Below are positions 33,491 through 42,709 of a DNA stretch of 64,000 nt, in pieces. Origin of the DNA: Candidatus Blautia faecipullorum. GTDB taxonomy: Bacteria; Bacillota; Clostridia; Lachnospirales; Lachnospiraceae. The position numbers and the translations under genes are program-made. The stretch is taken from NCBI GenBank assembly GCA_019115125.1, contig DXEG01000015.1:62001-126000 (forward strand), read 5' to 3'. Below the pieces are notes generated by a model that saw nothing but the letters and a program-made list of their open reading frames with translations, did no database searches and was not told where the DNA came from. Each line of letters starts with the position of its first letter. The first letter of the stretch is position 1.

Positions 33491-34915
33491 ATGCGCAAAA
33501 CAAAAATTATTTGTACTTTGGGTCCGTCTACAGATAAAGAAGGAATCCTTGAACAGCTTGCCATCGAGGGTATGGACGTAGCGAGATTCAACTTCTCTCA
33601 CGGTTCCCACGAGGAACAGAAGGGCCGTCTCGACAAACTGAAAGAAATCAGAAAACGCCTGAACAGACCCATTGCCGCGCTTCTTGATACAAAGGGTCCC
33701 GAAATCCGTATCCGCGATTTCGCCGAGGGAAAGGTCACACTGAAGGAGGGCCAGGAATTCACCCTGACATCTGAAGAAATCGAAGGAAACGAAAACATCG
33801 TATCCGTCACCTACAAGGATCTGTACAAGGACGTCAAGCCCGGGGACAGTATCCTGATCGACGACGGTCTGATCGGCATGGAGGTCCAGAAGATCGAGGG
33901 CCAGGAAATCCACTGTATTGTCAAAAACGGCGGCGTTGTCTCCAACAAAAAGGGAGTGAACCTCCCGGGCGTGGAGGTCAATATGCCCTTCATCAGCGAG
34001 AAGGACAGAGACGATATTCTTTTCGGTATTCAGGAGGGCTTTGATTTTATCGCCGCTTCCTTCACCAGAACGGCGGCGGACGTTAAGGAGATCCGTAAGA
34101 TCCTCAATGAAAACGGCGGCCGCGACCTGAACATCATCGCGAAGATTGAGAATCAGCAGGGCGTTGACAATATCGACAGCATCATCGAGGCCGCGGACGG
34201 CATTATGATCGCCCGGGGCGACATGGGTGTGGAAATCCCTCTGGAGGATGTGCCCGTTATCCAGAAGGAGATCATCAGCAAAGTATACACCGCAGGCAAA
34301 CAGGTGATCACGGCTACCCAGATGCTCGACTCCATGATGAAGAATCCCCGCCCTACCCGCGCGGAGACGACAGACGTAGCCAACGCCATTTATCAGGGAA
34401 CCAGCGCGATCATGCTCTCCGGAGAAACCGCCGCCGGAAAATATCCGGTGGAGGCGCTCCGCACTATGGTTAAGATCGCCATGCGTACAGAAAGCGATGT
34501 TCCCTACAATAAACAGTTCAGCATCCTGAACAAGGAATACGCTCCGAACATGACTACGGCCATCTCTCATGCCACCTGCATGACCGCCATTGACCTTGGC
34601 GCAAAGGCCATCATCACTGTCAGCCGCTCCGGTAATACAGCCCGTATGATCTCCAAATACCGTCCGGGCTGCATGATCGTGGGATGTTCTCCCGAAGAGC
34701 ATACCTGCAGACAGTTGAATATGTCCTGGGGAATCACCCCTATTCTCATTAAAGAAGAATACAGCATGGAGATCCTTCTGCTCCACGCCACGGAGGCTGC
34801 TGAGAGAGCCGGATATGTGGAAAAGGGAGATATCGTCGTCCTGACGGCAGGCGTTCCTCTTGGACGCTCCGGTAATACCAACCTTCTCAAAACCACCATC
34901 GTAGGCGAATATTAA
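33491..34915 (+). CDS. pyk: Pyruvate kinase
   Basis: Converts phosphoenolpyruvate and ADP to pyruvate and ATP. The 474-residue enzyme has 'RKTKIICTLGPSTD', 'ARFNFSHGSH', 'LDTKGPEIR', catalytic Lys in 'IIAKIENQQG', 'GIMIARGDMGVEIP' and 'ATQMLDSMMKNPRPTRAE'. It stops at the normal C-terminal domain and lacks the extra PEP-utiliser domain found in bacillar enzymes. AGGAGG lies upstream. Monocistronic, with a strong terminator after it. Confidence 0.97.
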   Translation: MRKTKIICTLGPSTDKEGILEQLAIEGMDVARFNFSHGSHEEQKGRLDKLKEIRKRLNRPIAALLDTKGPEIRIRDFAEGKVTLKEGQEFTLTSEEIEGNENIVSVTYKDLYKDVKPGDSILIDDGLIGMEVQKIEGQEIHCIVKNGGVVSNKKGVNLPGVEVNMPFISEKDRDDILFGIQEGFDFIAASFTRTAADVKEIRKILNENGGRDLNIIAKIENQQGVDNIDSIIEAADGIMIARGDMGVEIPLEDVPVIQKEIISKVYTAGKQVITATQMLDSMMKNPRPTRAETTDVANAIYQGTSAIMLSGETAAGKYPVEALRTMVKIAMRTESDVPYNKQFSILNKEYAPNMTTAISHATCMTAIDLGAKAIITVSRSGNTARMISKYRPGCMIVGCSPEEHTCRQLNMSWGITPILIKEEYSMEILLLHATEAAERAGYVEKGDIVVLTAGVPLGRSGNTNLLKTTIVGEY

Positions 34916-34920
34916 GTATG

Positions 34921-34970
34921 AAAAAAGTGTGCTTTTCTTCTCAAAGCTGAGAGGAGAAGCACACTTTTTT
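34921..34970. terminator. Bidirectional terminator between pyk and tcdA
   Basis: AAAAAAGTGTGCTT...AAGCACACTTTTTT arms with an inner CTTCTC/GAGAGG extension form a long stem with T-runs on both strands. It serves plus-strand pyk and the converging minus-strand tcdA. Confidence 0.92.
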
Positions 34971-35089
34971 GTGCCGGATGCAAATTGACATAATCCGCTG
35001 TATCCGTCCGCAACCGCAGCAGGGCTTTTTATAAGGGAAGAATTTATATAATACAGAATAGATCAATTCGGAATACTTTCCTGTAATGA

Positions 35090-35842
35090 CTAACTCTTTA
35101 CCAGATCTTTTATCACTTCTCCGGCAATGATAAGCCCCGCCACCGAGGGCACAAAAGCCACAGAGCCCGGAAGCGCTCTTCTGGCTCCTGAGGCAGGGCC
35201 CGCCGCTCCGGCTTCCTGAGCTTCCCGGCAATCCGGATCTTCCTCCCAGGCAGGCGTCAGTGGCAGCTCCTGGGAATACACCACCTTTAATTTCTTGATT
35301 CCGCGCTTTTTCAGCTCCCGGCGCATGACCTTCGCCAGCGGGCACACGGAGGTCTTATAAATATCCGCTACCTGGAAGGCCGCCGGATCCAGCTTATTCC
35401 CCGCTCCCATGCTGCTGATGATCGGAACCCCGGCCTCCTTCGCGTCCATCACAAGCTGGATTTTCGCCGTCACGGTATCCACGGCGTCCACTACATAGGA
35501 GTATTGGGAAAAATCAAATTCATGCCTTGTTTCCGGCAGATAAAAACATTTATAAACGTTCACTTCCGCCTCGGGATTGATATCCCGGATCCTTTCCCGC
35601 ATCACGTCCACCTTATATTTTCCGATGCTGCTCTCTGTGGCAATGATCTGGCGGTTGAGATTTGTCAGGCAGACCTTGTCGCTGTCTACAATATCCACCG
35701 CGCCCACGCCGCTTCTCACCAGCGCTTCCACAGTATAGCCGCCCACGCCGCCGATCCCGAACACCGCTACCCGGGAATTTTTCAGTTTCTCCATCGCGCT
35801 TTTTCCAAGAAGCAGTTCTGTTCTGGAAAATCTGTTCTCCAT
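35090..35842 (-). CDS. tcdA: tRNA threonylcarbamoyladenosine dehydratase (TcdA/CsdL)
   Basis: E1-like ThiF/MoeB-fold enzyme that cyclises t6A37 of tRNA to ct6A using ATP. The 250-residue protein has 'VAVFGIGGVGGYTVEALVRSGVG' (nucleotide-binding), 'DSDKVCLTNLNRQI' with the catalytic Arg, 'VVDAVDTVTAK' and 'SMGAGNKLDP'. Length and lack of the zinc CxxC pairs of MoeB/ThiF fit TcdA. A 25-residue Ala/Gly/Glu-rich insert near residues 205-225 is unusual. Start supported by GAGG. Last of four minus-strand genes. Confidence 0.9.
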   Translation of the reverse strand: MENRFSRTELLLGKSAMEKLKNSRVAVFGIGGVGGYTVEALVRSGVGAVDIVDSDKVCLTNLNRQIIATESSIGKYKVDVMRERIRDINPEAEVNVYKCFYLPETRHEFDFSQYSYVVDAVDTVTAKIQLVMDAKEAGVPIISSMGAGNKLDPAAFQVADIYKTSVCPLAKVMRRELKKRGIKKLKVVYSQELPLTPAWEEDPDCREAQEAGAAGPASGARRALPGSVAFVPSVAGLIIAGEVIKDLVKS

Positions 35843-35848
35843 AATTCC

Positions 35849-36385
35849 TCACTCCATTAACACTTCGTAGTCCTCTTTGATAAAACGGTGGTAGATTGTA
35901 TGGCCCATTTCCATTTTCACACAATAATAATATGGATCCACGCAGGGATCGCAAAAATATAGAACATAGTCAAAATCTCCGTTCCCGGAAGGACGGCATA
36001 CATATTCTCCAAATTCCGCGAAACAAGCTCTGATCTGTTCCAGGTCAGGGCTGTGATGGCTTTCAAAAAGACGGATCACCGCGGAAAGAAACGGGGGAGC
36101 CGGAACTTCCCTGTTCACATATACCGCGCCCTCGGGAGGGATGGTGACCTCCGCCCGGCCTTTGTTTTCCCGAAAGCGTAGCTTTCCCAGCTTCCCTTCC
36201 GCAAACACCGGATTTTTATTCAGGTCTTCCAACAGCTTCCGGTGATCCGAACAGTCTGTATCCAACAGGTGTCCAATAGTTTCCCAGGCAAAATACAGCC
36301 GGGTGCTTTCTTTTACAAATCCCAGCTTCAGGTGAACCTCCTTCATCTGGTCAATGATGTTTCGGATCAAACGGTCTTCCTGCAT
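35849..36385 (-). CDS. DUF3877 family protein
   Basis: A 178-residue cytosolic protein resembling the clostridial DUF3877 family. Recognisable stretches are 'LIRNIIDQMKEVHLKLGFVKESTRLYF', 'EVPAPPFLSAVIRLFESHHSPDLEQIRACF' and a Tyr/Cys-rich end 'YVLYFCDPCVDPYYYCVKMEMGHTIYHRF'. No function is established. ATG at 36385 has AAAGGAG 9 bases upstream and is preferred over an open extension. It is 6 bases before tcdA and 49 bases after the PII gene. Confidence 0.75.
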   Translation of the reverse strand: MQEDRLIRNIIDQMKEVHLKLGFVKESTRLYFAWETIGHLLDTDCSDHRKLLEDLNKNPVFAEGKLGKLRFRENKGRAEVTIPPEGAVYVNREVPAPPFLSAVIRLFESHHSPDLEQIRACFAEFGEYVCRPSGNGDFDYVLYFCDPCVDPYYYCVKMEMGHTIYHRFIKEDYEVLME

Positions 36386-36434
36386 AGACGAAAACTCCTT
36401 TCCGAACTGTCTTCTAAAATATGAGCCGCGGCCG

Positions 36435-37133
36435 TTACCGCATTTCCAGGCCGATGATATCCTCCACCGGAACGGAAATGATGATTCCATGCGCCTCGCT
36501 GGCAATGCCGCAGCGGGTGTTGACCGCGCTCATGATCTCCGCCTTTTTCTCTTTAGGCGCTACGATCATCAGGATTTCCTGCTCCTCCTGCAGGGAAATC
36601 CCGAGGAACTGTACGAGAGCTTCGCTGCCCCTGCGTCTTCCCCGGATCACCGAACCGCCTGTAGCTCCGGCCTTAGTGGCGGCGTCAATGGCCGCGTCGC
36701 TGTAGCCCTCCTTCACGGTAACCAATATCATGGAATAAGACGCTTCGCTTTTCATCTGCGATTCCTCCCTTTCTGCGATTTCTTTCCATTTTTCACACAG
36801 CTCTTTGTCCACCAGCTTGCGCACGCACTCCTGAATCCCGGTAAGCGGAACCGTAACCGCGATCCCTCTTCCTTTTCTCCAGATCTGAAGCGTCTCCTCG
36901 AGACGCCGGAACATTCTGTCCGTCATTACTCTGGGCATAATAGCCGCCGTTATCAGCCTCGTGCTCCCGCTGAGGCCGCAGATATCCAAAAGCTCTGTCT
37001 TGGCGGTTCCCTGTCCTCTGCACTGATGATAGACCGGAATCTGTTCTTCCGAAAATAAGCGATGTATTTTTTTATCCGCCTCCGTATCCGTGATAATAAG
37101 CATCAGACGGAGCGGGATCATACCCGATTTCAT
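36435..37133 (-). CDS. Tandem PII-like regulatory protein
   Basis: A 232-residue protein with two PII-type domains. The second (about 130-230) is the clearer: 'YSMILVTVKEGYSDAAIDAATKAGATGGSVIRGRRRG' and 'EILMIVAPKEKKAEIMSAVN'. The first (about 8-100) is degenerate: 'LRLMLIITDTEADKKIHRLF' and 'GSTRLITAAIMPRVMTDRMF'. The T-loop Tyr of GlnB is absent. Its ATG overlaps the stop of the DUF1538 membrane gene by four bases, so it most likely regulates that permease, as AmtB is controlled by GlnK. Confidence 0.85.
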   Translation of the reverse strand: MKSGMIPLRLMLIITDTEADKKIHRLFSEEQIPVYHQCRGQGTAKTELLDICGLSGSTRLITAAIMPRVMTDRMFRRLEETLQIWRKGRGIAVTVPLTGIQECVRKLVDKELCEKWKEIAEREESQMKSEASYSMILVTVKEGYSDAAIDAATKAGATGGSVIRGRRRGSEALVQFLGISLQEEQEILMIVAPKEKKAEIMSAVNTRCGIASEAHGIIISVPVEDIIGLEMR

Positions 37134-38647
37134 AGTTCATCATCCTCCAGTTCAATAATGGTATCTTCCAGTATCAGACTTCCGGCAGCAGTATGTTTCT
37201 TCTTCATCTTATAATTATAGAGAAGGCCCATGATCTGAATGGCGATCAGAGGAGCAAGCGCCACCAGCGCCACTACTCCAAAAGCGTCCGTCACCACATT
37301 GCCTCCCACAGCCGTACACACGCCCATAGTCAAAGGCAGCAGAAACGTGGATGTCATAGGTCCGCTTGCCACTCCGCCGGAGTCAAAGGCAATTCCTACA
37401 AAAACAGAAGGCACAAGATAACTGAAACCGATCGCCAGCAAATATCCCGGAATCAAAATCCAGTAGATCGGAACGCCCGTAAGCACACGGAGCATAGCCA
37501 TTCCCACAGCGCAGGCCACGCCCGCCGACAGGCAGAGATTCATCTGCGTATGGGAAATCATTCCTTCTGTAATATCTTCTACCTGATGATTGAGAAGCTG
37601 GACCGCGGGCTCCGCCTTTACGATATAATATCCCACCAGGATACCCACAGGCACCAGGAACCATTTAAAGGAGCTGGCGGCCAGACTCTCTCCCAGGAGA
37701 GTGCCCATAGGGGCAAACCCAATATTAACACCTGTAAGGAACAGAATCAACCCTATGATCGTGTAAAGAAATCCCATGCACATACGCAGAAACTGACGGC
37801 GGTGATATTTCCGCGTCTTTATCTGGAACAGCAGAAAGACTCCTATGATCGGCAGCATACTGACTAAGACTTCATGCACATATCCGGGAAACGCCTTTAC
37901 AAACTCCCGCGCCACATCCTGAGTGGTGGTCACCTCCGGGATAGACACCGCCGTATAAACCGCGTCCTCCGGATGATAAAAAATCCCCAGAAGAAGCACC
38001 ATCAGGATCGGCCCTACGCTGCTCAGGGCAATGAGGCCAAAGCTGTCGTTGGAGCCTTCCCGGTCGCTTCGGGACGCCGAAAAGCCAATACCGATAGCCA
38101 TGATGAAGGGAACCGTCATGGGGCCCGTCGTCACGCCGCCCGCGTCAAAGGCCACCGCCAGAAAATCAGAGGGCGTTGCCAGAGCGACAAGAAACAGCAG
38201 CACATACATGAGCGTCAGCATCTTTGAGAGCGGCACCCTGTAAAGGATCCTCAGAACCGCTGTCACAAGGAAAACTCCCACGCCCACAGCCACAGTCATA
38301 ACGATCACACGATTGGGTATCGCCGCCACCTGATTGGCAAGCACCTGCAGATCCGGCTCCGATATCGTGATCAGAACCCCCATCACAAAACAGCCCGCAA
38401 TGATCAGCCAGAGCTTTCTCTTCCTGATCATAGCCGTACCGATACCCTGTCCCAGGGGCGTCATGGACATTTCCGCTCCAAGCTGGAAAAATCCCATCCC
38501 AATAATAAGGAAAACAGCCCCTGCCAGAAAAAGATTAACCGCTCCAAGCTCTATGGGAACCAGCACCACGCTGAGGATCAGAACGATCATAGTGATCGGC
38601 AGCACACTCGCCAGTGATTCCTTCACTTTTTCTTTGAATTTATCCAC
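37130..38647 (-). CDS. DUF1538 two-repeat membrane protein (PII-associated permease)
   Basis: A 505-residue protein with about twelve helices built from two DUF1538 repeats. The signature recurs as 'AVAFDAGGVTTGPMTVPF' in the first half and 'GIAFDSGGVASGPMTSTF' in the second; 'SMTPLGQGIG' and 'GFAPMGTLLG' are another repeated pair. The symmetric repeats with buried Asp/Gly motifs look like a transporter, but no substrate is known. It starts with GTG at 38647 behind AAGGTGATG. Coupled to the PII-like gene. Confidence 0.85.
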   Translation of the reverse strand: MDKFKEKVKESLASVLPITMIVLILSVVLVPIELGAVNLFLAGAVFLIIGMGFFQLGAEMSMTPLGQGIGTAMIRKRKLWLIIAGCFVMGVLITISEPDLQVLANQVAAIPNRVIVMTVAVGVGVFLVTAVLRILYRVPLSKMLTLMYVLLFLVALATPSDFLAVAFDAGGVTTGPMTVPFIMAIGIGFSASRSDREGSNDSFGLIALSSVGPILMVLLLGIFYHPEDAVYTAVSIPEVTTTQDVAREFVKAFPGYVHEVLVSMLPIIGVFLLFQIKTRKYHRRQFLRMCMGFLYTIIGLILFLTGVNIGFAPMGTLLGESLAASSFKWFLVPVGILVGYYIVKAEPAVQLLNHQVEDITEGMISHTQMNLCLSAGVACAVGMAMLRVLTGVPIYWILIPGYLLAIGFSYLVPSVFVGIAFDSGGVASGPMTSTFLLPLTMGVCTAVGGNVVTDAFGVVALVALAPLIAIQIMGLLYNYKMKKKHTAAGSLILEDTIIELEDDEL

Positions 38648-38806
38648 CTGTTATCCATCACCTTCTTTCTTACAAAACTATTTTAATTATTCTATCATGG
38701 AGTTCTCCTGTCGTTCAAGTAAGTATAGCGAAACATTCCACAAACATTTTTTTAACACTTTACACATATTTATAATTTTCTTTTCATGAAACACTCTGTT
38801 TCGTGT

Positions 38807-38812
38807 TATAAT
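38807..38812 (+). promoter_or_regulatory. Extended -10 box of the MFS gene
   Basis: TATAAT preceded by GTGT, with a weak TTCATG 18 bases upstream (38783-38788). The rest of the 266-base gap between the divergent genes is AT-rich and otherwise featureless. Confidence 0.45.
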
Positions 38813-38914
38813 CCATAAGTAGAATATATACGTTTCAGAAAAAATAATTCTGAGCGCCAATCCTCCTCATGGTATTTTCCATGATACAGAAAACAAAAGA
38901 AGGAGCTTTATGAA

Positions 38915-40153
38915 ATGAAATTCAAACTAACTTCTATGGAGAAGAAATGGATTCTGTATGATGTAGGCAATTCCGCCTTCACACTTCTGGTATCCACCAT
39001 CATGCCCATCTATTTCAATTATCTGGCCGACCAGGCGGGAATATCCGAGGTCAACTATCTGGCCTACTGGGGCTACGCCACCTCTGCCGCTACCATCATT
39101 GTAGCAGTCCTGGGGCCGATCCTGGGCACCGCTTCAGACACAAAGGGCCGGAGGAAGGTCATCTTTCTGGCGTCGCTGCTCATTGGCGCCATAGGATGTG
39201 TGTTTCTTGGCTTCACACAATCCTGGCTGTGGTTTATCCTTTTATTTGTCATAGCGAAATCCGCCTACTCCCTCAGCCTGGTGGTCTATGACTCCATGCT
39301 TCCCGATGTTACCGACGGGGAACGAAGCGACGAGGTTTCCGCCCAGGGCTACGCCTGGGGCTATATCGGAAGCTGCATCCCCTTTGTCCTGAGCCTTCTT
39401 CTTGTGTTGTTTTATGAGAATCTGGGCATCACCATGAAAACGGCCATGGCCGCGGCCTTTTTCCTGACGGCTGTCTGGTGGGTGGCCATGTCCGTTCCGC
39501 TTTTAAAGAGCTATACCCAGAAGCACTATCAGGAGATCGCCTCCCGCAATAATTTAAGCGCCAGCTTTCACCGTCTGGGCGGAATTTTCGGGGAACTGAA
39601 GGAACGCCGCAAAATTTTATTTTTCCTTCTGGCCTTTTTCTTTTATATTGACGGAGTATACACCATCATCGACATGGCCACCGCCTACGGAACCGCTCTC
39701 GGCCTGGACTCCACGGGACTTCTTCTGGCTCTTCTGGTAACGCAGATCGTAGCCTTCCCGGCGGCCCTGATCTTCGGAAGGCTTTCCAGAAAAGCAAATT
39801 CCTCGCGGCTGATCCTGGTGTGTATCGGCGCCTATTTCCTGATCGCTCTGTACGGAATCATTCTGGAAAAACAGTATCAGTTCTGGATCCTTGCCGTTGT
39901 AGTAGGAATGTTCCAGGGAGCCATCCAGTCCCTGTCCCGCTCCTACTTCGTAAAGATCATCCCCGCGGACAAGTCCGGCGAGTATTTCGGCCTCTACGAC
40001 ATCTGCGGAAAAGGCGCTTCCTTCGCGGGCACCATGCTGGTCTCCGTGATCAGCCAGCTTAGCGGAAGCGTGAATATGGGCGTTGGAGCCCTTTCCGTCA
40101 TGTTCCTGATCGGAATGCTGCTGTTCGTGAAAGCCGACGGAACAAGCCTGTGA
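38915..40153 (+). CDS. Major facilitator superfamily transporter, UMF1/Atg22-like
   Basis: A 412-residue, twelve-helix protein. 'WILYDVGNSAFTLLVSTIMPIYFNYLA' at the N-terminus is the hallmark of the UMF1/Atg22-like branch, whose yeast member exports amino acids from the vacuole. The MFS loop motif appears as 'GTASDTKGRRK' and a second conserved loop as 'YDSMLPDVTDGERSDEVSAQGYAWGYIGS'. AAGGAG lies 10 bases before the start. Monocistronic, ending in a strong hairpin. Substrate unknown. Confidence 0.88.
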   Translation: MKFKLTSMEKKWILYDVGNSAFTLLVSTIMPIYFNYLADQAGISEVNYLAYWGYATSAATIIVAVLGPILGTASDTKGRRKVIFLASLLIGAIGCVFLGFTQSWLWFILLFVIAKSAYSLSLVVYDSMLPDVTDGERSDEVSAQGYAWGYIGSCIPFVLSLLLVLFYENLGITMKTAMAAAFFLTAVWWVAMSVPLLKSYTQKHYQEIASRNNLSASFHRLGGIFGELKERRKILFFLLAFFFYIDGVYTIIDMATAYGTALGLDSTGLLLALLVTQIVAFPAALIFGRLSRKANSSRLILVCIGAYFLIALYGIILEKQYQFWILAVVVGMFQGAIQSLSRSYFVKIIPADKSGEYFGLYDICGKGASFAGTMLVSVISQLSGSVNMGVGALSVMFLIGMLLFVKADGTSL

Positions 40154-40157
40154 TATC

Positions 40158-40190
40158 ACAAAAGGGATTCCGCGGCGGAATCCCTTTTGT
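40158..40190. terminator. Terminator between converging MFS and MATE-acylphosphatase genes
   Basis: Perfect 15-bp arms ACAAAAGGGATTCCG and CGGAATCCCTTTTGT with a 3-base loop, flanked by short T/A runs on both strands. Confidence 0.88.
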
Positions 40191-40251
40191 ACGTTATCAT
40201 CTTGATAAAAAACGGAGCTATGAAACTTACTGAAATTTTCAGTTCTCTCGC

Positions 40252-42042
40252 TCAATTCAGCATCCGGAATCCCCGCTCTTCCTCCTCCAGAGGGATCCTG
40301 CTCCTCCAAGCATGGTCGATGCGGATATATCTGTCCCTGGAAAGGGCCTGGATCACCCGGTCGATCTGGGCTTCCGTCCCCTGCACCTGCGCGGAGACAG
40401 AACCGTCATATTCATTTCTCACCCATCCGGTTACTCCGTACTGCTGCGAAAGATAGTACATTTTATACCGGAAGCCCACGCCCTGGACTCTTCCTGTAAA
40501 CGATACCGCTTCTCTGATCTTCTCACTCATATTCTTCTCTCCTGACGTATTCCGGGCGGAAATCTCCGCCGCTTTTGCCTCTTCCACCAATTTTGTCTCT
40601 GACTTTGCTTCTGTCTCTTCCGCCGTTTTGGTCTCTGACTCCAATTTTCTCTCCGGGGTGTTCTCTTCCCGCGGCTCCCCTGCCGGAAGGGCTTCCTCCT
40701 CCGCCGTCCGGGCGGCGATCACCTTCCATTTTCCTGTTCTGTATCTGCTGTAAGAAATAGCCCAGTTCAAAAACCAGCCCACAGGGACCGCGTACCACAC
40801 CATAGCGATCCCGAACCGCGGCGCCATGGTAACGGCAATGATCACCCGCACGCTTAAATTTACAAGATTGGCGACGGTAAATACTTTCATATCGCCGGAG
40901 CCTCTGAGAACACTGTCCACCGACATTTTAAATCCGATCAGACAGAAAAACCATCCCATAAAAGTCAGATAGCCTTCTCCTGTGGCGACAGCCGCCGCTG
41001 TTCCATCCGTTCCAAGAAACAGAGAAATGATCTCTCCATGGAATACTTCCAGCACCACGCAGATCACCGCGGCGCAGACAAGTACCATTTTAACTGCCGC
41101 ATGAAAGCCCTCCACCACCCGTTTTGTACGGCGGGCGCCTATATTCTGCGCCGTGTAGGACGACACCGCGTTGCCGATGCCGCTCATAGGAACCACACAG
41201 ATAGATTCAATGCGCATAGCCGCGGAAAATCCCGCCAGTGCTTCCGAACCGAAGCTGTTCACAACCGACTGAACCAGCATCATTCCGATGGATACCGTAG
41301 ACTGCTGGAGGATAGAAGGCAGGGCGATCCTTGTCATATTCTTTAATTCCCCGCTGTCAAAAGCCTCCGCCTGCCCGCAGTCAAATTTTCTCAGAACCTT
41401 TATAAGTACACCGAAGGACAGCACCGCAGAGATCCCCTGGGCGATCATAGTCGCCCAGGCCACTCCCGTCACGCCGAGGTCAAAATGTATCACAAGCACC
41501 AGATCCAGGATCACATTGAATACTGAGGAAAAAATCAAAAAATACAGAGGGATCCTGGATTTCCCCAGAGCGTTGAACATAGACGACAGCACATTGTACA
41601 TAAACAGAAACGGCAGTCCATAAAAATAAATATTCAGATACCGGACCGCCATTCCAAGAACATCCTCCGGCGTGTTCAGAGCCGCCATGATCTGCCTGCT
41701 AAACACAAGGCCCAGCCCTCCCAGCAGGACGCTCACCGCCAGAAAGGAAAGGCAGGCTGTAAAAATGGCTGCTTTCATTTTGCGGTACTGCTTTGCACCG
41801 AAATGGCGTCCTACGATCACGGAGGCTCCCATGCCGCCTCCAATAGCTACGCAGATAAAAATATTTGTCAATGAATAAGAGGCGCCCACCGCCGCCAGGG
41901 CCTGCTCGCTGACAAACCGCCCCACAATAGCCGAGTCCGCCATCGTGTAGGTCTGCTGAAACAGATTTCCCAGAATAATAGGAAGAGAAAAAAGCAGCAG
42001 AGCCTCCATGGGCTTTTTCCTGATCAGATAATCACTTTCCAT
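40252..42042 (-). CDS. MATE efflux transporter fused to acylphosphatase
   Basis: A 596-residue protein. Residues about 10-445 are a complete twelve-helix MATE transporter ('ALLLFSLPIILGNLFQQTYTMADSAIVGRFVS'). A charged, Glu/Lys/Ala-rich linker of about 50 residues follows, then an acylphosphatase domain with catalytic Arg in 'GRVQGVGFR' and Asn in 'GWVRNEYDG'. The start at 42042 (third of three consecutive ATGs) gives AGGAGG a 6-base spacing; the first ATG of the open frame includes that site within its codons. An internal ATG at 40530 has AGGAG 8 bases upstream and would give a free 92-residue acylphosphatase, so both products may be made. The link between transport and acyl-phosphate hydrolysis is unknown. 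Confidence 0.88.
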   Translation of the reverse strand: MESDYLIRKKPMEALLLFSLPIILGNLFQQTYTMADSAIVGRFVSEQALAAVGASYSLTNIFICVAIGGGMGASVIVGRHFGAKQYRKMKAAIFTACLSFLAVSVLLGGLGLVFSRQIMAALNTPEDVLGMAVRYLNIYFYGLPFLFMYNVLSSMFNALGKSRIPLYFLIFSSVFNVILDLVLVIHFDLGVTGVAWATMIAQGISAVLSFGVLIKVLRKFDCGQAEAFDSGELKNMTRIALPSILQQSTVSIGMMLVQSVVNSFGSEALAGFSAAMRIESICVVPMSGIGNAVSSYTAQNIGARRTKRVVEGFHAAVKMVLVCAAVICVVLEVFHGEIISLFLGTDGTAAAVATGEGYLTFMGWFFCLIGFKMSVDSVLRGSGDMKVFTVANLVNLSVRVIIAVTMAPRFGIAMVWYAVPVGWFLNWAISYSRYRTGKWKVIAARTAEEEALPAGEPREENTPERKLESETKTAEETEAKSETKLVEEAKAAEISARNTSGEKNMSEKIREAVSFTGRVQGVGFRYKMYYLSQQYGVTGWVRNEYDGSVSAQVQGTEAQIDRVIQALSRDRYIRIDHAWRSRIPLEEEERGFRMLN

Positions 42043-42073
42043 CATCATCCTCCTCATATTCTATAACCTGTTA

Positions 42074-42625
42074 TTATGGATTATATAAAATCATGTGCAG
42101 TACCGCAGTTTCTATACCTGTGTTCCGGTAAGAGTGAACCGTGTCTCCCATGAAGCGTATGCTTTCACCTTTAGCCACAGTAAAGCATTGATCCGCGGTT
42201 ATGATCTCAAGAGTTCCGCTAAAAACAGTGATAAATTCTGTGGTTCCGCGGAGATGAGGCTCTGACTGCCAGTAGCTTCCCGGTTCCAGCTCTAAATAAT
42301 AAACGGCGAATCTTCTGTTTTCATCATCAGGAAATATGGAATAGTTTTTTACTTTTCCATGATCCTCCAGCAAAGGCTGCATATCAGAGGTTTTTACAAT
42401 TTCATAGGGGATTTTTGGCCGTACTGTCAACGCGTCGAAGGGCACCTTCATACCGTTGGATAATTTCCACAGAGTAGAAAGCGTTGGGTTGCCGTCCCCC
42501 CGTTCCACCTGGGCCAGCATACTCTTGCTGACTCCGCTCAGCTTCGCCAGCTCCTCCATGCTCAGATTTCGTTCCTCCCGGAGCCGTCTGATATTTTTTG
42601 CCACGATCAAATTCATTGTATCCAA
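42074..42625 (-). CDS. XRE-family regulator with C-terminal cupin
   Basis: A 183-residue regulator. Residues about 5-65 are a helix-turn-helix ('AKNIRRLREERNLSMEELAKLSGVSKSMLAQVERGDGNPTLSTLWKLSNGM'). Residues about 100-180 are a cupin ('LEPGSYWQSEPHLRGTTEFITVFSGTLEII') that probably binds a small effector. A TTG at 42625 is placed 10 bases after AGGAGG; the next in-frame ATG (42616) is 19 bases away, so TTG is preferred. It is 31 bases upstream of the MATE-acylphosphatase gene and probably controls it. An AT-rich block with near-palindromes lies upstream. Confidence 0.88.
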   Translation of the reverse strand: MDTMNLIVAKNIRRLREERNLSMEELAKLSGVSKSMLAQVERGDGNPTLSTLWKLSNGMKVPFDALTVRPKIPYEIVKTSDMQPLLEDHGKVKNYSIFPDDENRRFAVYYLELEPGSYWQSEPHLRGTTEFITVFSGTLEIITADQCFTVAKGESIRFMGDTVHSYRNTGIETAVLHMILYNP

Positions 42626-42709
42626 GAAATCACCACCTCCTGTTGGTTCACAGATGCCTGTGAGCTGCAGCACAGCCAGTGTCAGGCTTGCAAATAAACA
42701 GCATCCACT

